The position numbers and the translations under genes were made by a program. 47,544 nt of DNA from Acidobacteriaceae bacterium. GTDB lineage: Bacteria > Acidobacteriota > Terriglobia > Terriglobales > Acidobacteriaceae. The stretch lies in contig JASHPJ010000080.1 in NCBI GenBank assembly GCA_030038195.1, positions 1 to 47,544 of the forward strand, written 5' to 3'. Below are positions 20,422 through 28,697 of this stretch, piece by piece (within the stretch, counting starts at the first letter, position 1; every line of letters begins with the position of its first letter). The notes under the pieces are model-generated. The model saw only the letters and a program-made list of their open reading frames with translations. It made no database searches and was not told the origin of the DNA.

Positions 20422-21900
20422 TTATCCGCCGCGCGCCCGGAACCGCCGCATTCGTCCCACCAGCGACGCCGGGCCGCTTACGCGCAGACGCACCAGGTTG
20501 CCCTCGTACTCCCGGGCATGAATTACCATGCCAGCCTCGATGGCGGCCAGCACCGCGCCTTCATGCTGTGGCACGCGCAGCTCGGCCTCCATCACCGGGT
20601 CGGAGTAGAGCGCCTTGTCGATCGCATCGAGCAGTTCATCCAGTCCCTCGCCCGTGAGGGCAGAGACAGCCGCCTGCCCGCGCGCGGCTGCATGCCCGCG
20701 CAAGGCGCGCCGCTCGGCCTCGCCCCAAAGATCAATTTTATTCAGCACCTCGATGCGCGGCTTGGCGAGAGTTTCGAGCTCGCCCAGCACCTTTTCCACC
20801 TGCGCCTTCTGCTCGTCGCCGTATGTGGAGGCGGCGTCGCGCACGTGCAGCAGCACCTCAGCTTGCGCAACCTCTTCGAGCGTGGCGCGAAAGCTGGTGA
20901 CCAGCGTGTGCGGCAGGTTGCGGATGAAGCCTACGGTGTCAGACAGCAGCACCTTGCGCCGGCTGGGCAGCTCGATGGCTTTCAATTTTGGGTCGAGCGT
21001 GGCGAACATGCGCGACGACGAAATCACCTGCGCGCCGGTGAGCGCGTTGAACAGCGTACTCTTGCCGGCGTTGGTGTAGCCCACCAGCGCCACCGTCGGC
21101 ACGGGCACGGCCTCGCGGCGCTGGCGCTGCTGCTTGCGCACCCGCCGCACGGCTTCGAGATCGATCTTGAGCTGATCGATGCGCCGCTGAATGCGCCGCC
21201 GGTCGGTTTCGAGCTGCGTTTCGCCGGGTCCGCGCGTGCCGATGCCGCCGCCAAGCTGCGACATGGATTTGCCGCGTCCGGCCAGCCGCGGCAGCAGGTA
21301 CTGCAACTGCGCCAGCTCCACCTGAAGCTGGCCCTCCCGCGTCCGTGCATGGCGCGCAAAGATGTCCAGGATGAGCTGGGTGCGGTCCAGCACGCGGCAG
21401 GGCAGCGCCGCCTCCAGGTTGCGCAACTGGGTGGGCGAGAGATCGTGGTCGAAGAGCGCCAGGTCGGCCTCCACCGAGGCTGCTACGCCGGCAATCTCCT
21501 CCACCTTGCCCGCGCCGATGAGCGTAGCTGGATCAGGATGCGCGCGCCGCTGCAGCAGCTCGGCGGCCACCACGCCGCCGGCGCTCACCACCAGCTCGCG
21601 AAACTCCCCTAGCGATTCTTCGGCGTCCAGACCATGCGTAGCTTTGCCTGCGGCCAAGCTTGTTGCCGGCGTGGAGCGGTCCGCATCGGAATTCACCAAA
21701 TTTTCAGAATCCGAATCGAGACTTGCCCCGGCATCGGTATGAGAACACACAACCACTCTGCGCGGCCGCAGCGCGGCTGAGCGGCCGCCACTGAAATCCA
21801 CGCCTACCAGCACTGCACGCTCCGCCGCGCCACGGCCTGGCGTGACGGACCGGACCTTCCCACTGGGACGGCCCGGCTCCGTCTCCGGGTATGGTTTCAC
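20422..21900 (-). CDS. hflX: GTPase HflX
   Basis: A ribosome-associated GTPase that splits stalled or hibernating 70S ribosomes. The family N-terminal domain ([24 protein letters not shown]), the glycine-rich linker with [10 protein letters not shown] and a coiled segment ([20 protein letters not shown]) precede the G domain, with G1 GYTNAGKST near residue 274, G3 DTVGFI and G4 NKID. About 50 residues near the N-terminus are low-complexity (Ser/Asp/Ala-rich) and extend the protein. I prefer the GTG at 21900 (GAAGG 7 bases upstream) over a TTG at 21951. hfq lies 87 bases upstream in the same direction, a pairing also known in enterobacteria. Confidence 0.92.
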   Translation of the reverse strand: MKPYPETEPGRPSGKVRSVTPGRGAAERAVLVGVDFSGGRSAALRPRRVVVCSHTDAGASLDSDSENLVNSDADRSTPATSLAAGKATHGLDAEESLGEFRELVVSAGGVVAAELLQRRAHPDPATLIGAGKVEEIAGVAASVEADLALFDHDLSPTQLRNLEAALPCRVLDRTQLILDIFARHARTREGQLQVELAQLQYLLPRLAGRGKSMSQLGGGIGTRGPGETQLETDRRRIQRRIDQLKIDLEAVRRVRKQQRQRREAVPVPTVALVGYTNAGKSTLFNALTGAQVISSSRMFATLDPKLKAIELPSRRKVLLSDTVGFIRNLPHTLVTSFRATLEEVAQAEVLLHVRDAASTYGDEQKAQVEKVLGELETLAKPRIEVLNKIDLWGEAERRALRGHAAARGQAAVSALTGEGLDELLDAIDKALYSDPVMEAELRVPQHEGAVLAAIEAGMVIHAREYEGNLVRLRVSGPASLVGRMRRFRARGG

Positions 21901-21987
21901 GTCGTAGCCTTCGGTTCTGCGCTCCTCGCCCTTGCTCGCTGCGGCGGGCAAGGGCGAGGACGCGAGGTCGAGGACGCGCCCCGTCTG

Positions 21988-22296
21988 TTATCGCTGCTCC
22001 GCGGTCTGTGACGCAGATGGCACCGTGACCGGGGTCGGGCCCAGACCGGTCGTTACCGCTGCCGGCCGATGCTCGCTGTGCATGACGCTCCGGTTGCTCA
22101 CCACGGTGGAAATGGCGTGTTTGAAAATCAACTGCTCCTGGCTGTTGTTTTCCAGAAGCACCGAGTACTTGTCGAAGGACCGGATTTTTCCGGTAAGCTT
22201 GACGCCGCTGACCAGATAAATCGTTATCGGGGTTTTGTCCTTCCGAACCGTGTTCAGAAAAGTATCCTGGATGTTTTGTGCCGGCTTGTTCTCCAT
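21988..22296 (-). CDS. hfq: RNA chaperone Hfq
   Basis: A 102-residue Hfq that forms a hexameric ring to pair small RNAs with mRNAs. Sm1 ([20 protein letters not shown]) and Sm2 with IFKHAISTV are intact; the classical YKHA is FKHA here. The C-terminal 35 residues are a disordered Pro/Thr/Ala tail. AGGAG lies 8 bases before the ATG. A promoter-like pair is about 110 bases upstream, so a sizeable leader is expected. It is followed by hflX. Its presence supports small-RNA regulation in this organism. Confidence 0.93.
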   Translation of the reverse strand: MENKPAQNIQDTFLNTVRKDKTPITIYLVSGVKLTGKIRSFDKYSVLLENNSQEQLIFKHAISTVVSNRSVMHSEHRPAAVTTGLGPTPVTVPSASQTAEQR

Positions 22297-22411
22297 GTGC
22301 CGATCTCCTGCTTCCTTTGATGATTTTGTCTTACCCTGCGCTTAGGTGAAGGTGCGATTTCGCGGGAACAACGCCGGAATTCCCGGTGCTGTCGGGGCCC
22401 GCAATGTGACC

Positions 22412-22440
22412 AAGATATAGGGGATTGCGATCCTTTTCAA
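22412..22440 (-). promoter_or_regulatory. Candidate promoter for hfq-hflX
   Basis: On the minus strand TTGAAA (22440-22435) and TATCTT (22417-22412) are spaced by 17 bases. Confidence 0.35.
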
Positions 22441-22510
22441 CTCCGCCGTCCTGCCAACGCCCGCCATGGCCCACTTTTTCGTCTGCCCGCAGCCGGGGAC
22501 CCCCCGCCGC

Positions 22511-22539
22511 TTGTGACTCCGGCCGCTTGTTACTATAGA
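22511..22539 (+). promoter_or_regulatory. Candidate promoter for the aminotransferase gene
   Basis: TTGTGA (22511-22516) and TATAGA (22534-22539) are spaced by 17 bases. The implied start of transcription (about 22546) lies beside the possible GTG start at 22543, so either the true start codon is the ATG at 22600 or the message is nearly leaderless. Confidence 0.4.
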
Positions 22540-22542
22540 TGC

Positions 22543-23733
22543 GTGCAAGACGCCGTCGGTCCGTCCGGTTCCATTGCCCGCATTGCCCAGCCCGTTCCCA
22601 TGCTCGACCTCAGGCGCCAGTACCAGCCGCTTCACGCAGAGCTGTTGGCTGCCCTGGAGCATGTGCTAGAGACGCAGCAATTCATTCTTGGGGAGCAGGT
22701 AAGCGCATTTGAGCAGGCAGCGGCTGCGCAACTCGGCGTCGGCCACGCCATCGGCTGCTCTTCCGGGACAGACGCCCTCTGGCTGGCCCTGGCTGCGGCC
22801 GGCATTGGGTCGGGCGACGCCGTCCTTACCACCCCTTTCAGCTTTTTCGCCTCGGTCAGCGCTATCCTCCGCGCCGGCGCAAGGCCCGTGCTGGCCGACA
22901 TTGACCCGACCAGCTTCAATCTCTCGCCTGCGGCCCTTGAGAGGGTTCTGAACAGCCCACGCGGTGCCGGAGTCCGGGCTATCCTGCCCGTGCACCTCTA
23001 CGGCCAGTGCGCCGACTTCCCTTCTTTTGCTCGTTTTGGACAAGAGCGTGGACTGGTTTTGATTGAAGACGCCGCCCAGGCCTGGGGCGCAGAGTGGAAC
23101 GGCGTAAAAGCCGGGGCTCTCGGACTCGCCGCTGCATTTAGCTTTTATCCCACCAAAAACCTGAGCGCCGCCGGAGACGCTGGCATGGTCGCCACCCATT
23201 CCGCCGAGGTGGCCGAGCGTGCCTGCGCCCTGCGCCAGCACGGCATGCGCCGCCGCTATTACCACGACGAGCTTGGCTGGAACGCGCGCATGGACGGCTT
23301 CCAGGGCGCGGTACTCGCCATCAAGCTCCGCCACATCGAGCGCTGGAATGAGTCGCGCCGCCGAGTCGCAGAGCGCTATCATGCGCTCTTTACGCAGGCC
23401 GGCCTGGCCGAATCCGGCCCCTACCCGCAGCATGGCGTCATTCTGCCCCAGGAGCAGCTTGGCAGCCGCCACGTCTGGCACCAGTACGTCATCCGCTCGC
23501 CGCGCCGCAACGAGCTGCGCACCTTTCTCACCGCGCGACAGATCGGCTCGGAGATCTACTACCCCGTCCCGCTTCACCTGCAGGATGCGCTCAAAGACCT
23601 GGGCTACAAAGAAGGCGATTTCCCCGAGGCCGAGCGCGCCGCTCGCGAAGTCCTCGCCCTGCCGATGTTTCCGGAGCTGCGGGAGGATGAGCAGCAGACG
23701 GTGGTCTCTGCGATAGCTCAGTTTTTCAGTTAA
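22543..23733 (+). CDS. DegT/DnrJ/EryC1/StrS-family sugar aminotransferase
   Basis: A PLP-dependent enzyme that would aminate a nucleotide-linked keto-sugar for surface polysaccharide or a secondary metabolite. Signatures: PMLDLRRQY at the N-terminus, GCSSGTDALWLAL for phosphate binding, the LIEDAAQAWGA strand, and the PLP lysine Lys205 in FYPTKNLSAAGDAG. The C-terminal half binds substrate (EIYYPVPLHLQ). No Shine-Dalgarno sequence is seen before the GTG at 22543 or the ATG at 22600. I give the longer form because the PVP residues before LDL are family-like; the start is uncertain. There are no sugar-nucleotide or glycosyltransferase genes next to it. Confidence 0.85.
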   Translation: MQDAVGPSGSIARIAQPVPMLDLRRQYQPLHAELLAALEHVLETQQFILGEQVSAFEQAAAAQLGVGHAIGCSSGTDALWLALAAAGIGSGDAVLTTPFSFFASVSAILRAGARPVLADIDPTSFNLSPAALERVLNSPRGAGVRAILPVHLYGQCADFPSFARFGQERGLVLIEDAAQAWGAEWNGVKAGALGLAAAFSFYPTKNLSAAGDAGMVATHSAEVAERACALRQHGMRRRYYHDELGWNARMDGFQGAVLAIKLRHIERWNESRRRVAERYHALFTQAGLAESGPYPQHGVILPQEQLGSRHVWHQYVIRSPRRNELRTFLTARQIGSEIYYPVPLHLQDALKDLGYKEGDFPEAERAAREVLALPMFPELREDEQQTVVSAIAQFFS

Positions 23734-23742
23734 GCCGAGTGC

Positions 23743-24016
23743 CGGGTGTCCCATCCTTCCGCGTCCACCGCGGCGGATACGGAAGGGTGGACAGGCACGA
23801 AAAGAAGTGCCCCACCTTCGTCGATGCGCGTTCTTTGCGCATCGGCTATAGCCTTTTCAGAGTTGCTGTACTCTTTCATCGCGTTGTCATCCTGAGCGAC
23901 CAAGTGTTTTCCCTCATGCAATGAGGGAAAGCGCAAGGGAGCCGAAGGATCTGCGGTTGTTTTTCTGATTCGAGATGAGTACACCATCTGTGAAATTGCT
24001 CCAAGGTGGGAAAGCA
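23743..24016. repeat. Composite block of nested palindromes
   Basis: This gene-free stretch holds several inverted repeats. CCATCCTTCCG (23751-23761) pairs with CGGAAGGGTGG (23780-23790) around the TCCACCGCGGCGGA core. GATGCGC (23823-23829) pairs with GCGCATC (23837-23843). TTTCCCTCAT (23908-23917) pairs with ATGAGGGAAA (23921-23930). CCCACCTT (near 23811) can pair with AAGGTGGG (near 24004). The sequence GTCATCCTGAGCGA near 23887 and CGAAGGATCTGCGG near 23942 resembles dispersed intergenic repeats I associate with this phylum. Confidence 0.55.
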
Positions 24017-24039
24017 CGAACCTCAATCTGCCTCCATGA

Positions 24040-24936
24040 CTACGCCGCCGGAACCTTCACCTCGACGTTCGACAACCCCTCCACAAACGTGGCGATCGCC
24101 GAATGATCCAAGTCGCCCTTGCCCGTGCCAATGAGCGAAGACAGCATTTGCTGCACCAGCGCCGTGATCGGCAGGCATACGTGATTGGCTTCGGCCGTCT
24201 GCAGCGCGTTGCGCAGGTCTTTCTGGTGCAGGTTGATCTTGAATCCCGGCTTGAAATTGCGTGCAATCAGCATCGGTCCCTTGGCATTCAACACGGCGCT
24301 GCCGGCAAGTCCACCCTTGATTGCGTTCACCACGACCTCAGGATTGAGCCCGCAGCGCGTGGCCAGCACCAGCGCTTCGCCCATGGCCGCAATGTTGCAC
24401 GCCACCATGATCTGATTCGCCAGCTTGGTGGTGTTGCCCGCGCCCACCGGCCCAGTAAGCGTCACACTCGAGCCCATGCACTTCAAGATCGGCTCGGCCT
24501 TGGCGAAGGCTTCTTCGCTGGCGCCCACCATGATGGCCAGCGTTCCATCAATCGCCTTCGGCTCGCCGCCGCTCACCGGCGCATCGATAAAGTCCACGCC
24601 CTTCGCCGCGCAGGCCCTGGCAATCTTCTGTGACACCAGTGGATTGATCGAGCTCATGTCGATGATGAGCGAGCCGGCCTTGGCGCCGGCAAGAATCCCG
24701 TCTGCGCCCAGCACCACCTCTTCCACTTCCGGTCCGTCGGGCAGCATGGTGATGACCATGGACGCGCGCGCGCCCACATCGCTGTTAGAAGCGCCGCGCT
24801 GCGCGCCATCTTTCACGCACGCATCCAGCTTGGCCGGGGTGCGCCCGTATGCGACGACCGCGTGGCCGGCTTTCAGCAGGTTGTTGAGCATGGGACGGCC
24901 CATGATGCCGAGCCCGACAAATCCTAGAGTTGCCAT
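24040..24936 (-). CDS. garR: Tartronate semialdehyde reductase (2-hydroxy-3-oxopropionate reductase)
   Basis: A 298-residue member of the 3-hydroxyisobutyrate dehydrogenase family that would reduce tartronate semialdehyde to D-glycerate with NAD(P)H. Features: N-terminal nucleotide-binding GFVGLGIMGRPM, the substrate motif DAPVSGGEPKAIDGT, and the catalytic-lysine segment GNTTKLANQ. It matches E. coli GarR closely along its length, for example RNFKPGFKINLHQKDL. The ATG lies 12 bases after the stop of the upstream garL-like gene, so they form an operon. Its role as the last step of glucarate/galactarate breakdown fits the context. A glycerate kinase gene (garK) is not in the window. Confidence 0.93.
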   Translation of the reverse strand: MATLGFVGLGIMGRPMLNNLLKAGHAVVAYGRTPAKLDACVKDGAQRGASNSDVGARASMVITMLPDGPEVEEVVLGADGILAGAKAGSLIIDMSSINPLVSQKIARACAAKGVDFIDAPVSGGEPKAIDGTLAIMVGASEEAFAKAEPILKCMGSSVTLTGPVGAGNTTKLANQIMVACNIAAMGEALVLATRCGLNPEVVVNAIKGGLAGSAVLNAKGPMLIARNFKPGFKINLHQKDLRNALQTAEANHVCLPITALVQQMLSSLIGTGKGDLDHSAIATFVEGLSNVEVKVPAA

Positions 24937-24948
24937 GATGGTTCTCCT

Positions 24949-25731
24949 TTAATTTTTCTTGAAGCGCGCAGCCACGCCTTCCGCGCCGCGCGCCAGAATG
25001 CCCACATCGCTGCCCGCAGCCGTGAAGTTGAAGCCGAGGTCGAACAGAAACTCCACATCGTCCACGCTGCCCGCCAGCGTGCCGGCCGATTTCCCCGTGG
25101 CGCGAATTCGCTCCGCCGCGTCCTTGATGGCCGCCTGCACTTCTGGATGCCTGGGATTGCCCAGGTGCCCGAAGTCCGCCGCCAGGTCGCTCGGCCCGAT
25201 GAAGAGGCCGTCGATGCCTTCGACCGCGGCAATCGCTTCAATCTGCTTGAGCGCTGCGCGCGTCTCGATCTGCACCAGCACGCAGGTATCGAGGTGCGCG
25301 TTGCGGTGATAATTCTGCACGCGGCCAAAGTCGTTGGCGCGCGGAGCCACCGACACGCCACGCATGCCCAGCGGCGGATAGCGCGTGGCCGCCACGGCCC
25401 GCTCGGCTTCCGCCACGTTCTGCACAAAGGGAATCAGCAGCGACCGCGCGCCCACGTCGAGCGCGCGCTTGATGATCACCGGCTCGTTCCACGGCACGCG
25501 AAACACCGGCTCGGCCGTTCCGCCGCGCATGGCCTGCAGTTGTGGCAGCAGTGTGGAGATGTCGTTGGGCGCGTGCTCACCGTCAATCACGATCCAGTCA
25601 AACCCCGTGCTGGCCAGAATCTCCGCGCCGATGTTGCTTGCCAGGCCCGACCACAGACCCACCTGCCGCTCGCGCCTGGCAAGCGCCTGCTTGAACGCGT
25701 TGCGCGGAAGATTTCCCGGCCACTCGGGCAT
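24949..25731 (-). CDS. garL: 5-keto-4-deoxy-D-glucarate aldolase (HpcH/HpaI family)
   Basis: A 260-residue metal-dependent class II aldolase that would cleave 5-keto-4-deoxy-D-glucarate to pyruvate and tartronate semialdehyde. Residues such as DGEHAPNDIST, RVPWNEPVIIKR, VQIETRAAL and FIGPSDLAADFGHLGN match E. coli GarL nearly position by position. I chose the ATG at 25731, which has GGAGGG 7 bases upstream, over a TTG at 25737. It lies in the minus-strand operon between the transporter and garR. The product feeds the adjacent reductase directly. Confidence 0.92.
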   Translation of the reverse strand: MPEWPGNLPRNAFKQALARRERQVGLWSGLASNIGAEILASTGFDWIVIDGEHAPNDISTLLPQLQAMRGGTAEPVFRVPWNEPVIIKRALDVGARSLLIPFVQNVAEAERAVAATRYPPLGMRGVSVAPRANDFGRVQNYHRNAHLDTCVLVQIETRAALKQIEAIAAVEGIDGLFIGPSDLAADFGHLGNPRHPEVQAAIKDAAERIRATGKSAGTLAGSVDDVEFLFDLGFNFTAAGSDVGILARGAEGVAARFKKN

Positions 25732-25794
25732 GAGCAACCCCTCCTTGTCACTGCCAGCTTAAATTCCCGCCGCGCGCATTTCCCACACTGTGGT

Positions 25795-27117
25795 TCACGC
25801 AGCGCTGGCCGGCTCAAGATCGATGCGCTTGATCTCGCCCACAACCGGCCCGTAGCTTACGATGGCGCAGAACGCGACGAGTCCTACAAAAATCAGCGCT
25901 CCGTTGTACGAGTGCGTCTTTTCCACGATGTACCCGATGATCAGCGGTGTGGTGATGCCGGCCGTGTTGCCGAACAGGTTGAAGAGCGCCCCGTTCATGC
26001 CCACCAGTCCTTTGGGCGAAGTGTCGGAGATGACCGTCCAGCCCAGCGCGCCGATGCCTTTGCCAAAAAACGAGAGCGACATGAACGCCAGCATCATGGC
26101 CTGCGAGTGCGCATAGTTGCAGGCGATGATGGTCATCGACAGCCCCATGCCGGCCATGATCGGCAGCTTGCGCGCAAAGCTCAGCGAGCAGCCGCCGCGC
26201 AGCAGGCGATCTGAAAGAATGCCGCCCAGGATGCCGCCGAATCCGCCGCACAACCCCGGCACCGCTGCTGCAAATCCAACCTTGAGCACCGACATGTGCC
26301 GCGCCTGCGACAGGTACAGCGGAAACCACGTGAGAAAGAACCACGTGAGCGTCGTAATGCAGTACTGGCCGATGTAAACGCCCACCAGCATGCGATAGCT
26401 GAGCAGCATCTTCACCGTGCTCCAGGTGAGCGTGTTCTTCTTTGCGCTGGTATTGGCATCGGTGTTCACCAGTCCGCCGCCGCGCTCGATGAACTCGATC
26501 TCCGCCTGCGAGATGCGCGGATGGTCCTTGACGCCATAGATCGTCGTTACCCACACCAGCGTCAGCACCGCGCCCAGCCCGCCCAGGAACCAGAAGCAGC
26601 TTCGCCATCCGGCGGTGTGAATCAGCCATCCGAAGATGGGCGCGAAGATGGGCAGCGCGAAATACTGCGACGCGTTGAAGATGGCCGAGGCGCGCCCGCG
26701 CTCCGGCGTGGGAAACCACGCGGCCACGATGCGTCCGTTGCCCGGAAACACCGGCGACTGCGCCAGACCGGAGAAGATCCTGAGAATGAAGAGGACCGTG
26801 AAAGCCAAGCTCGCCGTTACATAGCCGGCACATCCGGTGAGAAACGCGAAGATGGACCACAGCACGATGCTGATGCCGTAGACGCGCTTCGATCCGAAGC
26901 GGTCAAGCAGGCCGCCCGAAGGCAACTGGCCCAGCGCGTAGGCACACCCGAAGGCGAACAGCAGGTAGCCCATGCGCTGCGGCGTCAGGTTCATCGCCTT
27001 CGGCATTGAGGTCACGGCCTGCGACAGAGCCGAGCGGTCAGCAAAGCTGAAGCAGCTCACCAGGAAAAGAACCGTGATAATCAGGTAGCGGATGCGTGTT
27101 CGCCGTGCTTCAGTCAA
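25795..27117 (-). CDS. MFS transporter, anion:cation symporter family (glucarate/galactarate type)
   Basis: A 440-residue, 12-helix major facilitator. It has two halves around a central charged loop (about residues 200-225), the first-loop FADRSALSQAV and LLDRFGSKRVYG motifs, and a short charged N-terminus. ACS-family members next to gudD/garD homologues import D-glucarate, galactarate or hexuronates, and the context supports that substrate here; hexonates are an alternative. The start is TTG at 27117 without a clear Shine-Dalgarno sequence, so it could be internal. It is the second gene of the minus-strand operon, 75 bases after the mannonate-dehydratase-like gene. Confidence 0.88.
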   Translation of the reverse strand: MTEARRTRIRYLIITVLFLVSCFSFADRSALSQAVTSMPKAMNLTPQRMGYLLFAFGCAYALGQLPSGGLLDRFGSKRVYGISIVLWSIFAFLTGCAGYVTASLAFTVLFILRIFSGLAQSPVFPGNGRIVAAWFPTPERGRASAIFNASQYFALPIFAPIFGWLIHTAGWRSCFWFLGGLGAVLTLVWVTTIYGVKDHPRISQAEIEFIERGGGLVNTDANTSAKKNTLTWSTVKMLLSYRMLVGVYIGQYCITTLTWFFLTWFPLYLSQARHMSVLKVGFAAAVPGLCGGFGGILGGILSDRLLRGGCSLSFARKLPIMAGMGLSMTIIACNYAHSQAMMLAFMSLSFFGKGIGALGWTVISDTSPKGLVGMNGALFNLFGNTAGITTPLIIGYIVEKTHSYNGALIFVGLVAFCAIVSYGPVVGEIKRIDLEPASAA

Positions 27118-27192
27118 GGTAGAGTGATTCCTTCCGCTTAGTCAGCGCCCGCGCTGGTTTCTTGATTTTGTTCACACGGTATCACGGCTTTA

Positions 27193-28302
27193 TTACGCCG
27201 ACTCGCTCAGCGACTGAATGAGCCCGCGAATATAGCCATAGCAGAACGCGAACGACTGCAGCGAGCCAGGATCGTTGTGCGCCAGAGGCACGTGATCGGG
27301 CATCAGCATGTATTCATAGCCGATCTCACGATACACGTTGATGGCCTTCACGAAATCCACGTCGCCCTCGTCGGGATACACCTCGATAAAGTCGTTGCGA
27401 TGCCCGCGGATATTGCGGAAGTGCACATTGAAGATTTTTTTGCGCGTGCCAAAGTAGCGGATCACGTCGAAAATCTCAACGCCCGGGTTCTCAAGGTCTT
27501 CCGAGATGGTTCCCTGGCAGAAGTTCAGTCCGTGATAAGGGCTCTCCTGGATGGTGATGAATTTTTTCAGTCCGTCGATGGTGCCCAGCACGCGGTTTAC
27601 GCCCTGGTAGCCCTCGGGCGGCACGCCGGGGTCCTGCGGATGGCAGGCCATGCGAATCTTGCATTCGTTGGCCACGGGAATCACGTGGTCGAGGAAGTAC
27701 GTGATGCGCTCCCAGAACTGGTCGGCGTTCACCACGCCGGCCCGCGTGAGCGGCGTCTTGGGCTTGGCCTCCGAGAGCTTCCACTGGTGATAGAGCGCGT
27801 CGCCGCGTCCCGGCACGCGCCCTGTGCGCAGCACGCCCAGGATGCTCATGTTGTATTTGATCGCCGGGATGCCGGCCTGTGCGCAGTTGCGGATGAGCGT
27901 CTGCAACTGCTCGATATCGCGGTCGCGCTCCGGGCTGTCGGCCAGCATGATAGCCGGATGCTTTTCCGTATCGATGTGGGTGGAGGCCAGAAACGGCGGC
28001 GCAATGCAGTCCACGCTGATGCCGTATTGCGCGGCCATGTCCGTCATGCGCTTCAGCTCGTCCACGGTCGCGTAGAGCCGGTCGCCGTCAATCTGCGGAT
28101 AGCCGCAGATGTTACGCACGCTGTAGCGGGCCAGATACGCAAGGTGCGTGTCGTTGGTAGGCGCCGTCTGGTCGCCCAGCTTCATCAATACCGGCTTTGC
28201 GGATGCAGCTGCTGCGGTCTTCGAGGAAGCGGAACTTGCGGCTGCCAGCCCTGCCGCGCCGCCTGTAGCGAGAAACTGTCTCCGGTTCATCCGATTGCCC
28301 AT
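27193..28302 (-). CDS. Tat-exported mannonate-dehydratase-like TIM-barrel protein
   Basis: A 369-residue protein related to D-mannonate dehydratase (UxuA). It starts with a twin-arginine signal, NRRQFLATGGAAGLAAA, and an Ala/Ser-rich region to about residue 35, so it should be folded and then exported. Barrel features typical of the family are NMSILGVLRTGRVPGRGDA, ACHPQDPGVPPEGYQGVNR, NFCQGTISE, NVHFRNIRG and MPDHVP. UxuA usually has HPDDPP where this has HPQDPG, so activity may differ. AGGA lies 6 bases before the ATG. It heads the minus-strand sugar-acid operon. Export of a dehydratase is unusual; the role may be periplasmic isomerisation, dehydration or sugar-acid binding. Confidence 0.84.
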   Translation of the reverse strand: MGNRMNRRQFLATGGAAGLAAASSASSKTAAAASAKPVLMKLGDQTAPTNDTHLAYLARYSVRNICGYPQIDGDRLYATVDELKRMTDMAAQYGISVDCIAPPFLASTHIDTEKHPAIMLADSPERDRDIEQLQTLIRNCAQAGIPAIKYNMSILGVLRTGRVPGRGDALYHQWKLSEAKPKTPLTRAGVVNADQFWERITYFLDHVIPVANECKIRMACHPQDPGVPPEGYQGVNRVLGTIDGLKKFITIQESPYHGLNFCQGTISEDLENPGVEIFDVIRYFGTRKKIFNVHFRNIRGHRNDFIEVYPDEGDVDFVKAINVYREIGYEYMLMPDHVPLAHNDPGSLQSFAFCYGYIRGLIQSLSESA

Positions 28303-28504
28303 GCAGAATCCTCGTTTGTGCCGTGTTGGCGTGATTTTGATCGAACTTGGTCATAAACCTTGTATGCGAGCATGCGCACCTTTGTAAAGTGCTGCTGCGG
28401 CCACGGACAACCGCGGAAACTTCTTCGTTGCGCGAACTGACTCGCGGCAGGGTGTGCGCCGGCTCGCTGGCGTAGCTCGTCCCGGAGGGACATTATGAAA
28501 ATAG

Positions 28505-28540
28505 CCCAGGGGAAGTCCGCTGCGGCGGACACCCCCTGGG
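28505..28540. repeat. Long hairpin in the divergent sugar-acid intergenic region
   Basis: CCCAGGGG (28505-28512) pairs with CCCCTGGG (28533-28540), and GTCCGC (28515-28520) with GCGGAC (28525-28530), around a 4-base loop. The core is the TCCGCYGCGGCGGA family palindrome, and GGGAAAGC follows as in other copies. The 395 bases between 28302 and 28698 otherwise hold no gene. Confidence 0.62.
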
Positions 28541-28669
28541 AAAGCATTCGCAGTATGAATGCCGCCCTGGAGAGGCGGTGTGAATCGCTTGGCAATGTCT
28601 TCCGCTGTTCTTCACGCGCTTGCCTCGCTCGCGTTGTAATCGCCATATCCATCGCGTCCTTATGGCGGG

Positions 28670-28678
28670 TGCTATGAT
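28670..28678 (+). promoter_or_regulatory. Candidate extended -10 promoter for gudD-garD
   Basis: TG-C-TATGAT is an extended -10 element without a recognisable -35. Transcription would begin near 28685, shortly before the ATG at 28698. Confidence 0.35.
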
Positions 28679-28697
28679 GTGCCACAATAGGCGAAGC

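Noticed and set aside
28340..28380. Possible UxuR/GntR-type operator (GGT...ACC) near the Tat-protein start
   Set aside because: The two half-sites are short and their flanks are not complementary, so it is not distinguishable from chance.
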